From: Pseudemcibacter aquimaris
Lineage (GTDB): Bacteria; Pseudomonadota; Alphaproteobacteria; Sphingomonadales; Emcibacteraceae
DNA: 64,000 nt
Direction: 5' to 3'
Assembly: GCF_028869115.1 (NCBI RefSeq)
Contig: NZ_CP079800.1
Span: 2,294,001-2,358,000 of the forward strand
Both the position numbers and the translations under genes were made by a program. Positions 1-8,477 of this stretch are shown here, piece by piece. The first letter of the stretch is position 1; each line of letters starts with the position of its first letter. A model generated the notes under the pieces. It was not told where the DNA came from. It was given only the letters and a program-made list of their open reading frames with translations, and did not search any database.

Positions 1-384
1 CGTTTCTCTTTCATTTGGTTGTAGCCACGCAAGCGTTATATATTGCTGTCCCAAGGTATGGGCATTTTCAATTTCAGTTTTTAATTTATCACCGATCAAT
101 TGATCCAATATTACATGCATAGATGGCGATACAAGGCCCGTTTGATCTAATATCGTTCTTACTTCAGAAGCACTTTTTCCCAATAAGCGATAAAGCTCGA
201 CCTCTTTATACCCAAGGGCAGCAAGTTGTTCGAAAGAACGTTCCATGTTTTCACGGACCATACCGCGAATACCATATTGCTGAATGCCCGGGTTTGTAAT
301 TTTTGCCGCATTTGCGGGTGTCATTCCAAACAAACTTACTGCGCCAAAGGCGGCAGTTGTGGCTAAAAAGTTTCTTCTGTTCAT
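1..384 (-). CDS. Exported TIM-barrel sugar isomerase/epimerase family protein (partial, C-terminus outside window)
   Basis: This reading frame starts at ATG 384 and is open to the first base of the window, so only the first 128 residues are visible. The N-terminus (MNRRNFLATTAAFGAVSLFG) is a Tat-like signal with an RR pair and a hydrophobic stretch ending near ANAA. The mature part begins with QQYGIRGMV and continues GYKEVELYRLLGKS, the beta1/alpha1 pattern of AP-endonuclease-family-2 sugar isomerases/epimerases. It lies 11 bp after the second GMC gene and is probably the last gene seen of the same operon. Periplasmic proteins of this family accompany 3-keto-glycoside enzymes elsewhere; the specific reaction here is inferred only. 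Confidence 0.75.
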   Translation of the reverse strand, partial: MNRRNFLATTAAFGAVSLFGMTPANAAKITNPGIQQYGIRGMVRENMERSFEQLAALGYKEVELYRLLGKSASEVRTILDQTGLVSPSMHVILDQLIGDKLKTEIENAHTLGQQYITLAWLQPNERET

Positions 385-395
385 GAAATCACTTT

Positions 396-2093
396 CTATA
401 ATTTTCCAGCCTTAAGCTGCGTTGCGGCATAATCAACAGCACGTGCGGTCAACGCCATATATGTCAATGACGGGTTTTGACAGGCCGATGATGTCATACT
501 GGAGCCATCGGTGACAAAAACATTATCCACTTCATGGGTTTGGTTATGTTTATTAAGCACGCTTGTTTTTGGATCATGTCCCATACGCGCCGTTCCCATT
601 TCATGAATAGCAATACCCGGCGTCATGCTGCCCTGATAACCGCGGACGTTCTTAAGCCCCGCCGCTTCCAGAATTTCAATGGATGTTTTCAACATATCTT
701 CACGCATGGCTTCTTCGTTAGGGCCGTATGTACATTCAATTTCAAGCTGCGGCAGCCCCCATTGGTCAACTTTCGTTTTATGGAGTTCCACTTTATTGTC
801 ATAACGCGGCAGCATTTCACCAAATGCACCGATGGACATTCTCCATCCGCCTGGTGTTTTAAAGCTTTCCTTAAAATCAGCACCGAACCCTTTTTTATCA
901 AGGTCATCACGCCAGCCATAACGACGCGCGCCACCTTGCCAACCAAAGCCACGAACATATTTTTCTTCCTGACCATGCAGGTTTTTGAAACGCGGGATAT
1001 AAATTCCTGTGCCGCGACGGCCAATGTAATATTTGTCTTCGAAGCCGTCCAAATCACCGGACGCGCCCGTCGCATAAAGATGATCCATCAAATAATGACC
1101 AAGCGCGCCACTTCCATTGGCGAAACCATTTTGGAAATCTTCGCTGGTCGACTGAAGCATAATTTTCGTCGTGCCCAATGTGGACGCGCATAAGAAAACA
1201 ACTTTAGCCGTATGGTCGGTAACTTCTTTTGTTTTTGAATTAATAACGCGTACGCCTGTAGCTTTCTTTGTTGCCGGATCATAAAGAACACGTTCAACAA
1301 TTCTATCCGTTAATGTGGTTAGATTACCCGTCAAATTCGCCGCTGGTAATGTTGCAGACTGACTAGAGAAATATGCACCAAGCGAACAGCCACGGTAACA
1401 TTGGTTACGTGACTGACACGTGCTACGCCCCAATGATTGTTGCAGTTCTGTTGGTTTCGTTAAATGCGCACAACGGCCAATGATTAATTTCACATCTTCC
1501 ATTTTTGCTTCAACGCGCTTTTTAACCTCTTTTTCACCGCAATTAAGTTCCATTGGCGGCTGGAAAACACCATCCGGCAATTGCGACAGCCCTTCCATAG
1601 AGCCACTAATACCTGCGAATTCTTCTACATGGTCATAATATGGCTTTAAATCCTTATAACGGATCGGCCAATCAACACCATGGCCATCTTTTTTATTGGC
1701 TTCAAAATCAAGGTCGCTCAAACGGTAACTTTGACGGGCCCATTGCAATGATTTACCACCAAGGTGGTCGCCACGGATCCACGTAAACGGTTTATCTTCC
1801 GGATGGGAATATGGATGTTCGTGATCTTTCACAAAAAAATGTTTTGTGCCGTCGCGTAACGCATAACATTGCTTTTGAATTGGATGATGTTTATCGGCAT
1901 ATTTCCGGTCAACACGGTCACGATATTTTAATTCCCACGGGTCTTTATTTTCGCCAAGGTAATCTTCACCATGTTCAACATGCCTACCGCGTTCCAAAAG
2001 CAGGGTTTTAAACCCTCTTTCCGTAAATTCCTTCACGGCCCAGCCACCGGAAATACCGGAGCCAACAACGATTACATCAAATTCTTCAGTCAT
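396..2093 (-). CDS. GMC-family FAD-dependent sugar dehydrogenase, catalytic subunit (paralogue 2)
   Basis: This 565-residue protein is probably a periplasmic glucoside/sugar dehydrogenase that oxidises a sugar hydroxyl with FAD. The N-terminus has the dinucleotide-binding motif VIVVGSGISGG (about residues 7-17). The C-terminus keeps the GMC active-site His (HEMGTARMG) and Asn (SSACQNPSLTY). Cys226, Cys232 and Cys236 form a CX5CX3C set like the 3Fe-4S ligands of bacterial FAD-glucose dehydrogenases. I chose ATG 2093 because its A is also the last base of the upstream TAA (TAATG), although the frame is open 87 bases further upstream. It has no signal peptide, so export would depend on the Tat-signal small subunit at 3800-4342. 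It is a close paralogue of the next gene. Confidence 0.9.
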   Translation of the reverse strand: MTEEFDVIVVGSGISGGWAVKEFTERGFKTLLLERGRHVEHGEDYLGENKDPWELKYRDRVDRKYADKHHPIQKQCYALRDGTKHFFVKDHEHPYSHPEDKPFTWIRGDHLGGKSLQWARQSYRLSDLDFEANKKDGHGVDWPIRYKDLKPYYDHVEEFAGISGSMEGLSQLPDGVFQPPMELNCGEKEVKKRVEAKMEDVKLIIGRCAHLTKPTELQQSLGRSTCQSRNQCYRGCSLGAYFSSQSATLPAANLTGNLTTLTDRIVERVLYDPATKKATGVRVINSKTKEVTDHTAKVVFLCASTLGTTKIMLQSTSEDFQNGFANGSGALGHYLMDHLYATGASGDLDGFEDKYYIGRRGTGIYIPRFKNLHGQEEKYVRGFGWQGGARRYGWRDDLDKKGFGADFKESFKTPGGWRMSIGAFGEMLPRYDNKVELHKTKVDQWGLPQLEIECTYGPNEEAMREDMLKTSIEILEAAGLKNVRGYQGSMTPGIAIHEMGTARMGHDPKTSVLNKHNQTHEVDNVFVTDGSSMTSSACQNPSLTYMALTARAVDYAATQLKAGKL

Positions 2094-3790
2094 TAGAGCT
2101 TCCCTATTTTCATTTGTTTTGCCGCGTAATCCGCTGCACGTGCCGTAAATGCCATGTATGTTAATGACGGATTTTGGCAAGCTGATGACGCCATCGCTGC
2201 ACCGTCCGTGATAAACACATTCTCCACGTCATGGCATTGGTTGTAACCGTTTACGACCGCTTCACGCGGATCATTGCCCATACGCGCCGTACCCATTTCA
2301 TGGATACTTAAGCCAAGGCTGTCTTCGGTATTATAAGTTGTGATATTTTTAAGGCCTGCTGCCTGCATGATTTTCACTGCTTCTTCGCGCATGGCTTTTC
2401 TGATTTTCTTATCATTTTCACCAAACTTCGCATCAATATGAAGCTGCGGCATTCCCCATTTATCCACTTTGGTTTTATGCAAGGTCACACGGTTATCCGC
2501 CATTGGCAGCATTTCACCATATCCTTCAAGGCCGATTTCCCACACGCCAGGCGTTTTAAAGCTTTCTTTAAAGTCCGCACCGAACCCTTTATCAGACAAT
2601 CTGCTGCTCCAGCCAAGTCGACTACTGCCACCCTGATAAGCATAACCGCGTAAGAAATCCTCTTCATCGCGTTCAAGGTTGGTAAAGCGTGGCAAATAAA
2701 TACTGTTTGGTTTTCTGCCAATATAATAATGATCCTGAAAACCATGAAGTTCACCAGTCGCACCCGTAAATGCAAGATGATCCATCAAATAACGACCAAC
2801 CGCATCACTACTGTTGGCGAAACCATTTTGGAAATGTTCACTTGTTGAATTCAGCAGCACTTGCGCCGTGCCAAGTGTCGACGCACAAAGGAAAATAACC
2901 TTTGCGGAATATGTTCTGCCTTCCATGGTGTTGGCATCAACAACGCGAACACCCGATGCACGTTTGGTTTCATCATCATAAATAATACTGTGAACAATAC
3001 TATCAGTGGCAATTGTCATATTGCCTGTTCTATCCGCCGCTGGCAGGGTTGCCGACTGGCTTGAGAAATAAGCACCAAGCGAACAACCGCGCTGACATTG
3101 GTTGCGTGATTGACATGTCCCGCGCCCCAGTTCCATATGAACTTCCGTCGGTTCCGTAAGATGCGCACAACGCCCCGGTATCAAACGTCTGTCATCAAAC
3201 GCTTTTTCAATACGTTTTGCGAATTCTTCTTCCGCGCAGTTAAAACCAATCGGCGGCAAGAACTTGCCATCCGGCAATTGGTCCATGCCTTCCATGGTGC
3301 CACTGATGCCAACGAATTCTTCAACATAATCATACCACGGTGCCATGTCTTTATAACGAACCGGCCAGTCCGTGCCGTAACCATCACGGGCGTTGGATGA
3401 AAAATCCATGTCGCTCCAACGATAGCTTTGACGGTGCCATAATAACGAACGCCCCCCAAGATGATGTCCCCTGATCCATTCGAAATTGCGCCCTTCCGGC
3501 ACGGAATATGGATAATCCACATCGTCATTAAAGAAATGCTTCGTGCTATCCTTAAAAGCATAACAACGTTTCTGTCTTGGATATCTTTGATCCGCAAGTT
3601 TGCGGTCAACCCGGTCACGAAACTTCATTTCCCACGGGTCTTTATTTTCACCAATGTAATCTTCGCCGTGCTCCACATGACGGCCACGTTCAATCACAAG
3701 GGTTTTAAAACCTTTTTCACAAAATTCTTTGGCTGCCCACCCGCCGGAAATACCGGAACCAACGACGATTACATCAAAATCTTCGGCCAT
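2093..3790 (-). CDS. GMC-family FAD-dependent sugar dehydrogenase, catalytic subunit (paralogue 1)
   Basis: This 565-residue GMC oxidoreductase has the same length as its downstream paralogue and aligns with it without obvious gaps. It shows VIVVGSGISGGWAAKEF at the N-terminus, a CX5CX3C cluster (TCQSRNQCQRGC, Cys226/232/236) and the catalytic HEMGTARMG and ACQNPSLTY motifs. In known glucoside 3-dehydrogenases and FAD-glucose dehydrogenases this subunit pairs with a small Tat-signal subunit, which lies just upstream here (3800-4342). The substrate is inferred from the nearby 3-keto-disaccharide hydrolase. Both paralogues keep the active-site residues, so neither looks like a degenerate copy. 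Confidence 0.9.
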   Translation of the reverse strand: MAEDFDVIVVGSGISGGWAAKEFCEKGFKTLVIERGRHVEHGEDYIGENKDPWEMKFRDRVDRKLADQRYPRQKRCYAFKDSTKHFFNDDVDYPYSVPEGRNFEWIRGHHLGGRSLLWHRQSYRWSDMDFSSNARDGYGTDWPVRYKDMAPWYDYVEEFVGISGTMEGMDQLPDGKFLPPIGFNCAEEEFAKRIEKAFDDRRLIPGRCAHLTEPTEVHMELGRGTCQSRNQCQRGCSLGAYFSSQSATLPAADRTGNMTIATDSIVHSIIYDDETKRASGVRVVDANTMEGRTYSAKVIFLCASTLGTAQVLLNSTSEHFQNGFANSSDAVGRYLMDHLAFTGATGELHGFQDHYYIGRKPNSIYLPRFTNLERDEEDFLRGYAYQGGSSRLGWSSRLSDKGFGADFKESFKTPGVWEIGLEGYGEMLPMADNRVTLHKTKVDKWGMPQLHIDAKFGENDKKIRKAMREEAVKIMQAAGLKNITTYNTEDSLGLSIHEMGTARMGNDPREAVVNGYNQCHDVENVFITDGAAMASSACQNPSLTYMAFTARAADYAAKQMKIGKL

Positions 3791-3799
3791 AATAATTCC

Positions 3800-4342
3800 T
3801 TAAGTCGCCCAGGTTCTGCCGACTTTTTCAAACGGCACGCATCCTTCGTATGGTCCAGGATATTGTTCGTACCTAAGTTCTTGTTCCGCGCCGATCTGTG
3901 ATGAGAAATAACCAACGAGCGTCAATTCTTTAAACGTCTGGAAGAATGTTTTGCCCTCTTCTGCTTCTTCGTTATCTAGCTTGGTCATAATGGCATGACG
4001 TTCTGATGCTGATCCGTTCATAAATCCGCTATCAACTGCATGGAGCCCTTTCATGAATGTGGCGCGTTCATCATCATAATACCAATCACCGACAATGGCG
4101 TGGATATATTGATGTACTTTTGCGGCCTTTGCCCCCGGTGTATCCGTATCAGGAATAATCATGTCGGCCATTTCCGCTACAAGATTAAGTTCCGCGTCAC
4201 TAAAGACCGGATTATCGACGTCAATTCGTTCCTGCGCGAATGCGCCGGACATCACACCAGATACAACAGATGCAGACAACGCTCCACCCGTCATAATCGC
4301 AATATTTTTAAGAAGCTGTCTTCTATCAATTTCTGACATCAT
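3800..4342 (-). CDS. Tat-exported small (hitch-hiker) subunit, gluconate 2-dehydrogenase subunit 3 family
   Basis: This 180-residue protein begins MMSEIDRRQLLKNIAIMTGG, a Tat signal with DRRQLLK followed by a hydrophobic stretch and an AFAQ cleavage site near residue 36. The mature part (SDAELNLVAEMADMIIPDTD, then PGAKAAKVHQYIHAI) is characteristic of gluconate 2-dehydrogenase subunit 3 proteins. Family members carry the folded, FAD-loaded GMC subunit through the Tat pore and stay in the complex. The start ATG overlaps the TGA of the upstream isomerase gene by 4 bases (ATGA), which implies translational coupling. One small subunit is followed by two GMC genes, so it may serve both. Confidence 0.88.
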   Translation of the reverse strand: MMSEIDRRQLLKNIAIMTGGALSASVVSGVMSGAFAQERIDVDNPVFSDAELNLVAEMADMIIPDTDTPGAKAAKVHQYIHAIVGDWYYDDERATFMKGLHAVDSGFMNGSASERHAIMTKLDNEEAEEGKTFFQTFKELTLVGYFSSQIGAEQELRYEQYPGPYEGCVPFEKVGRTWAT

Positions 4343-5394
4343 AAAATTCCAATCAGTTTTTTGTTTAAATTCTCATCTGATCCGCCACCGGCAAAATCAT
4401 CAAAACTATATTCACTTGGGCGGATGATATGTTCATTCACGAACACTGCCCCTTCGCGGGCACCATCTTCCGGATGCTTCATGCAGCATTCCCATTCTAC
4501 CACAGCCCAGCCATCAAAGTCATGTTGGGTAAGTGCGCTGAATATCCCTTTAAAATCAACCTGTCCGTCCCCTAATGAGCGGAAACGCCCCGGACGATCA
4601 ATCCAATCCTGATAACCACCATAAACGCCACTGCGTCCGTCACAGTTTAGTTCCGCATCCTTAACATGCATCATTTTGATACGGTCATGGTAAATATGGA
4701 TAAATTCAACATAATCCATACCCTGTAAAATGAGGTGGCTTGGATCATAAAGAATATTGGCGCGTGGATGATCATCAACCGCTGCAAGAAATCTTTCAAA
4801 GCTGACACCATCATGCAAGTCTTCACCTGGGTGAAGTTCATAACAAACGTCACAACCAACCCCATCAAAGGCATCAAGAATAGGTTTCCAGCGTCGAGCC
4901 AGTTCTTTAAAACCTTCTTCCACTAGCCCCTTTGGTCTTTGCGGCCACGGGTAAACCGTATGCCATAATAGCGCGCCGGGGAATGTCGCATGCGCCGTTA
5001 ACCCCATGTGTCCGCTTGCCTTGGCCGCCATCATTAACTGCTCAGTCGCCCATTTTTCTTTGGCCTGATGATCACCACGAGCATGCTCGGGCCCAAAATC
5101 ATTAAAAAGTGTATCGTACGCAGGGTGGCAAGCTACAAGTTGCCCTTGAAGGTGTGTCGAAAGTTCTGTGACCTCCACACCATATTTAGCGCAGGTTGCC
5201 TTAACATTATCACAATAATCTTTGCTTGACGCCGCCTTTTCCAAATCAAAAAGTCTGCTATCCCAAGTCGGAATTTGAACCCCTTTATATCCAATGGACG
5301 CGGCCCATTCGACGATTGATTCAAGTGAATTAAATGGTGCTTCGTCACCCACAAATTGCGCCAAGAATAATGCAGGTCCTTTAATTTGTTTCAT
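4339..5394 (-). CDS. Cytoplasmic TIM-barrel sugar isomerase/epimerase family protein
   Basis: This 351-residue protein has no signal peptide and the fold of AP-endonuclease-family-2 (IolE/IolI-like) sugar isomerases. Probable metal ligands are Glu186 (CYELHPG), Asp217 (LYDPSH), His243 (MMHVKD) and Glu300/302 (VVEWE), the usual E-D-H-E set. GDGQVDFKGIFSAL is the conserved segment before the last strand. It lies 4 bp after the Gfo/Idh/MocA gene and overlaps the next start codon. Acting on keto-sugars made by the dehydrogenases is a reasonable inference, but the exact substrate is unknown. Confidence 0.85.
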   Translation of the reverse strand: MKQIKGPALFLAQFVGDEAPFNSLESIVEWAASIGYKGVQIPTWDSRLFDLEKAASSKDYCDNVKATCAKYGVEVTELSTHLQGQLVACHPAYDTLFNDFGPEHARGDHQAKEKWATEQLMMAAKASGHMGLTAHATFPGALLWHTVYPWPQRPKGLVEEGFKELARRWKPILDAFDGVGCDVCYELHPGEDLHDGVSFERFLAAVDDHPRANILYDPSHLILQGMDYVEFIHIYHDRIKMMHVKDAELNCDGRSGVYGGYQDWIDRPGRFRSLGDGQVDFKGIFSALTQHDFDGWAVVEWECCMKHPEDGAREGAVFVNEHIIRPSEYSFDDFAGGGSDENLNKKLIGIL

Positions 5395-5398
5395 ATTG

Positions 5399-6580
5399 TT
5401 ATCCCTGAACCTTTATTTCCGACCATTTTTCATTCGAATTGGAATTACCAACAACGGCTTCAATAAACGCCATGCCGCGAACCCCTTCATCAATACCGAT
5501 AAGGTCAGCACCACGATATTCACCGTCATAGGCGCGAATGGCTTCTGCAAACCCGGTATATAGATTTGCGAATGCCTCAAGATATCCCTCCGGGTGACCG
5601 GACGGTGTGCGGCATGCGGCATGTGCCTCCGCATATAAATTGGATTTATCAACCCCCGCCGTGATGATTTGCATCACATCACCATATGGCTTGTACTTAA
5701 GTTCAAACGGTTTCATTTGTTCCCACTCAAGCCCACCTTTTTCACCGAAGAGCTTAATTTTAAGTGCATTTTCCTCGCCAGCGCAAACCTGACTTGCGGT
5801 TAACGTGCCCGATGCACCGTTATCCATTCTGAATAAGAGCGAACCATCATCATCAAGTTTTCTACCGTCCACATAAATATTCAAATCGGCACACACATGT
5901 GTCATCGTTAGGTTGGAAATATATTCCGCCAAATTATGAGCATGGGTTCCAATATCCCCCATCGCACCTGCAACACCAGAACGGGACGGATCAGTACGCC
6001 AACCGGCTTGTTTATTATCTTCGTTACCCTCTTCAAATTGTGAAAGCCATCCTTGCGGATATTCCACCAGGATTTTTCTGATCTCACCAAGTTTTCCGTC
6101 TTTCACCATTGCGCGCGCTTGTTTGACCATCGGATAACCAAGATAGGTATGGGTTAAGCCATAAAGCAGTCCTGTTTCATGAACGATACCCCGTAATTTT
6201 ACCGCCTCTTCCAAACTTAATGTCGCAGGCTTATCGCTCATAACATGGAAGCCAGCTTTTAATGCGGCTTCTGCAGGTGGAAAATGCATATGATTTGGTG
6301 TAACGATGGCGACGAAATCCATGCGTTCCCCTTCCGGAAGGGCGGCTTCTTTTTCCATCATTTGATGAAAGTCATCATATACACGCGCAGGATCAAGAAA
6401 TAAGTCAGCACCAGCCTGTTTTGATTTTTCGGGGTTACTGCTGAATGCACCGCAGACCAATTCAATTTGGTTATCAAGTCGTGCTGCCATTCGGTGTATT
6501 TCACCGATAAAGGCACCCGGGCCGCCACCGACCATACCCATTTTTATTCGACGATGTCTGGATACACTTTTTTCAGCCAT
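5399..6580 (-). CDS. Gfo/Idh/MocA family NAD(P)-dependent oxidoreductase
   Basis: This 393-residue enzyme is the first gene of the minus-strand operon. It has an N-terminal Rossmann motif (GMVGGGPGAFIGEIH, about residues 15-29), the catalytic Lys of the EKP-type motif as DKP at 116-118, and GDIGTHAHN at 208-216 with the expected Asp and His residues. Family members interconvert hydroxy- and keto-sugars with NAD(P). In 3-keto-glycoside pathways such enzymes reduce the 3-keto sugar back to the parent sugar in the cytoplasm, which fits here by context. The start at 6580 lies 36 bp from a LacI-type operator. Confidence 0.88.
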   Translation of the reverse strand: MAEKSVSRHRRIKMGMVGGGPGAFIGEIHRMAARLDNQIELVCGAFSSNPEKSKQAGADLFLDPARVYDDFHQMMEKEAALPEGERMDFVAIVTPNHMHFPPAEAALKAGFHVMSDKPATLSLEEAVKLRGIVHETGLLYGLTHTYLGYPMVKQARAMVKDGKLGEIRKILVEYPQGWLSQFEEGNEDNKQAGWRTDPSRSGVAGAMGDIGTHAHNLAEYISNLTMTHVCADLNIYVDGRKLDDDGSLLFRMDNGASGTLTASQVCAGEENALKIKLFGEKGGLEWEQMKPFELKYKPYGDVMQIITAGVDKSNLYAEAHAACRTPSGHPEGYLEAFANLYTGFAEAIRAYDGEYRGADLIGIDEGVRGMAFIEAVVGNSNSNEKWSEIKVQG

Positions 6581-6613
6581 GTTTTTTCTCGATTCTATAT
6601 TTTGTGTGATAAA

Positions 6614-6635
6614 AAAATGTAATCAATTACATTTT
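6614..6635. promoter_or_regulatory. Putative LacI-family operator 1 in the divergent promoter region
   Basis: The core at 6616-6633 reads AATGTAATCAATTACATT, a near-perfect palindrome that extends by an A/T base on each side. It lies between the Gfo/Idh/MocA start (6580) and the lacI start (6712), so it could control both directions. An 18-mer differing at only two central bases lies before zwf (11581-11598). Size, symmetry and the adjacent regulator fit a LacI-family operator. Confidence 0.75.
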
Positions 6636-6711
6636 AATTGGCAAGCCAAATTTATAATTGTATGCTATAATGAAATTAAATCTGGAAACTGATAATTCAG
6701 GACTTATAAAA

Positions 6712-7704
6712 ATGGCAACAATTCGTGACGTATCAAAATTGGCTGGGGTGTCTGTCGCTACGGTCTCTCGTACGTTAAGCCACCCTGATAAAGTAACCGA
6801 AAAAACCCGCAAAAAAGTTCACGCAGCAATCGAAGAAACAGATTATAAACCGGATGTTCTGGCGCGGAATTTCCGCACCCGCAGGTCATCAAGCATCGTT
6901 GTACTTGTGCCCGACATTGCAAACCCGTTCTTTTCACGTGTTATTCGCGGCATTGAAAAACAGGCGCAGATACTGGGTTATTCCGTTCTTCTTGGCGACA
7001 CCCAAGGCATGCGGGAACGTGAAATCACATATACCAAAATGGTAAACACGTCACAGGCTGACGGGATCATTCAACTGGATAGTCATATTCCGTTCGAAGA
7101 CCAGAATAAAATCACAGCCCCGATTGTAAATGCATGTGATTGCGTGCGCGGCACAGATCTACCCTCAGTGCAGCTTGATAACATTTCCGCCGCCGAAGAT
7201 ATGACCGATCACCTGATTTCATTGGGTCATAAAAACATTGCTGTCATTTCCGGACCGGAAGAACATTCAATTACCAATGATCGTCTATCAGGTCATATAA
7301 AGGCAATGGAAAAAGCAGGCATTCATTTTGACACTTCAAAAGTAACCTATGGTGATTATTCAATCCAATCCGGTGTCGAGGCCGCAGAAAAAATATTTAA
7401 TATGTTCCCGCGCCCATCCGCTATTTTTTGCATGAATGATGAAATGGCTATCGGCGCTATTCATCGGGCCAAGCAAATCGGCTTTTCCGTGCCCGATGAT
7501 ATTTCCATAACAGGGTTTGACAATATCAGCTTTGCAGAATTTTGTGACCCGCCCCTTACTACGATTTCACAACCTGCCGAAGAGTTCGGCACAACGGCCA
7601 TGACCATGCTTTATAAAGTCATGCGTGAAGAAGAATTAAAACAAAAATATAAACTGCTCCCGTTTGAGCTAATAACAAGACAAAGTACAGGACCCGCGAA
7701 ATGA
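6712..7704 (+). CDS. LacI-family transcriptional regulator
   Basis: This 330-residue regulator starts at ATG 6712, because MATIRDVSKLAGVSVATVSR is the canonical LacI helix-turn-helix start; the frame is open 54 bases upstream without family similarity. The hinge and periplasmic-binding-protein-like effector domain follow from about residue 60 (SSSIVVLVPDIANPFFSRVI), with GFDNISFAEFCDPPLTTI near the C-terminus. Two matching palindromes in the window are its probable operators, before the dehydrogenase operon and before zwf-pgl-glk. Its stop overlaps the start of the downstream hydrolase gene (ATGA), so the two are co-expressed. Confidence 0.93.
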   Translation: MATIRDVSKLAGVSVATVSRTLSHPDKVTEKTRKKVHAAIEETDYKPDVLARNFRTRRSSSIVVLVPDIANPFFSRVIRGIEKQAQILGYSVLLGDTQGMREREITYTKMVNTSQADGIIQLDSHIPFEDQNKITAPIVNACDCVRGTDLPSVQLDNISAAEDMTDHLISLGHKNIAVISGPEEHSITNDRLSGHIKAMEKAGIHFDTSKVTYGDYSIQSGVEAAEKIFNMFPRPSAIFCMNDEMAIGAIHRAKQIGFSVPDDISITGFDNISFAEFCDPPLTTISQPAEEFGTTAMTMLYKVMREEELKQKYKLLPFELITRQSTGPAK

Positions 7705-8477
7705 TCAGAAACTTAATTTTAACTGCAGCTCTTTCATCATCGATGGCATTAACCGCACAGGCTGATGAAAACTGGATTTCACTTTTTAATGGTGAAAACC
7801 TTGATGGCTGGACCGTAAAATTCAGTGGATCAAAGGTCGGTGAAAATTATAAAAATACATTCCGCGTAGAAGACGGCAAACTGGTCGCAAGTTATGATGA
7901 ATATGACGAATTTAACGGTGAATACGGCCATATTTTCTATAAAGAAAAATATTCCCATTATAAAATCAAACTTGAATATCGTTTTGTTGGTGAACAAATA
8001 AAAGGTGCGCCAAACTGGGCAAAACGCAACAACGGCATTATGTTCCACACCCAATCACCAGAAAGCATGGAAATTGATCATGGCTGGCCGGTATCATTAG
8101 AATTCCAACTACTTGGTGGTTTAAATGATGGTAAAGAACGCCATACAGGAAATGTATGTACACCAGGCACCCACATCACAATTCATGGTAAGTTTGAAAA
8201 AGAACATTGCCTTGATTCAACATCAAAAACATACCATGGTGATCAATGGGTTACAGCTGAGTTAGAGGTAAAAGGCGATGAATATATCCGCCAATATATT
8301 AACGGTGAATTGGTGCTGGAATATTTCAAACCGGTTGCCGATGGAAATGACGGTGAACAACCAGCACACCCGATGAAAGATGGCATGCCTGTTACAGAGG
8401 GCTACATCGCATTACAAGCAGAAAGCCATCCGACAGAATTTAGAAATATTATGCTTCTGGATTTAAGCAGCGATTAA
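7701..8477 (+). CDS. Secreted 3-keto-disaccharide hydrolase family protein (DUF1080)
   Basis: This 258-residue protein has a signal peptide (MIRNLILTAALSSSMALTAQA), then ENWISLFNGENLDGWTVK, the hallmark start of the DUF1080 / 3-keto-disaccharide hydrolase domain. The concanavalin-like body includes GIMFHTQSPESM, SLEFQLLGG and, at the C-terminus, GYIALQAESHPTEFRNIMLL. Characterised members cleave 3-keto-glycosides, which matches the neighbouring GMC dehydrogenases. The start overlaps the lacI stop by 4 bases, and the stop overlaps that of the convergent glk gene by 3 bases. Confidence 0.9.
   Translation: MIRNLILTAALSSSMALTAQADENWISLFNGENLDGWTVKFSGSKVGENYKNTFRVEDGKLVASYDEYDEFNGEYGHIFYKEKYSHYKIKLEYRFVGEQIKGAPNWAKRNNGIMFHTQSPESMEIDHGWPVSLEFQLLGGLNDGKERHTGNVCTPGTHITIHGKFEKEHCLDSTSKTYHGDQWVTAELEVKGDEYIRQYINGELVLEYFKPVADGNDGEQPAHPMKDGMPVTEGYIALQAESHPTEFRNIMLLDLSSD

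Noticed and set aside
534-1193. Open frame on the plus strand inside the second GMC gene (219 codons)
   Set aside because: It is fully antisense to a clearly conserved gene, lacks family motifs and has no ribosome site.
2094-2180. Upstream extension of the second GMC gene
   Set aside because: The added 29 residues overlap the first GMC gene and are absent from its paralogue; TAATG at 2091-2095 gives a better start.
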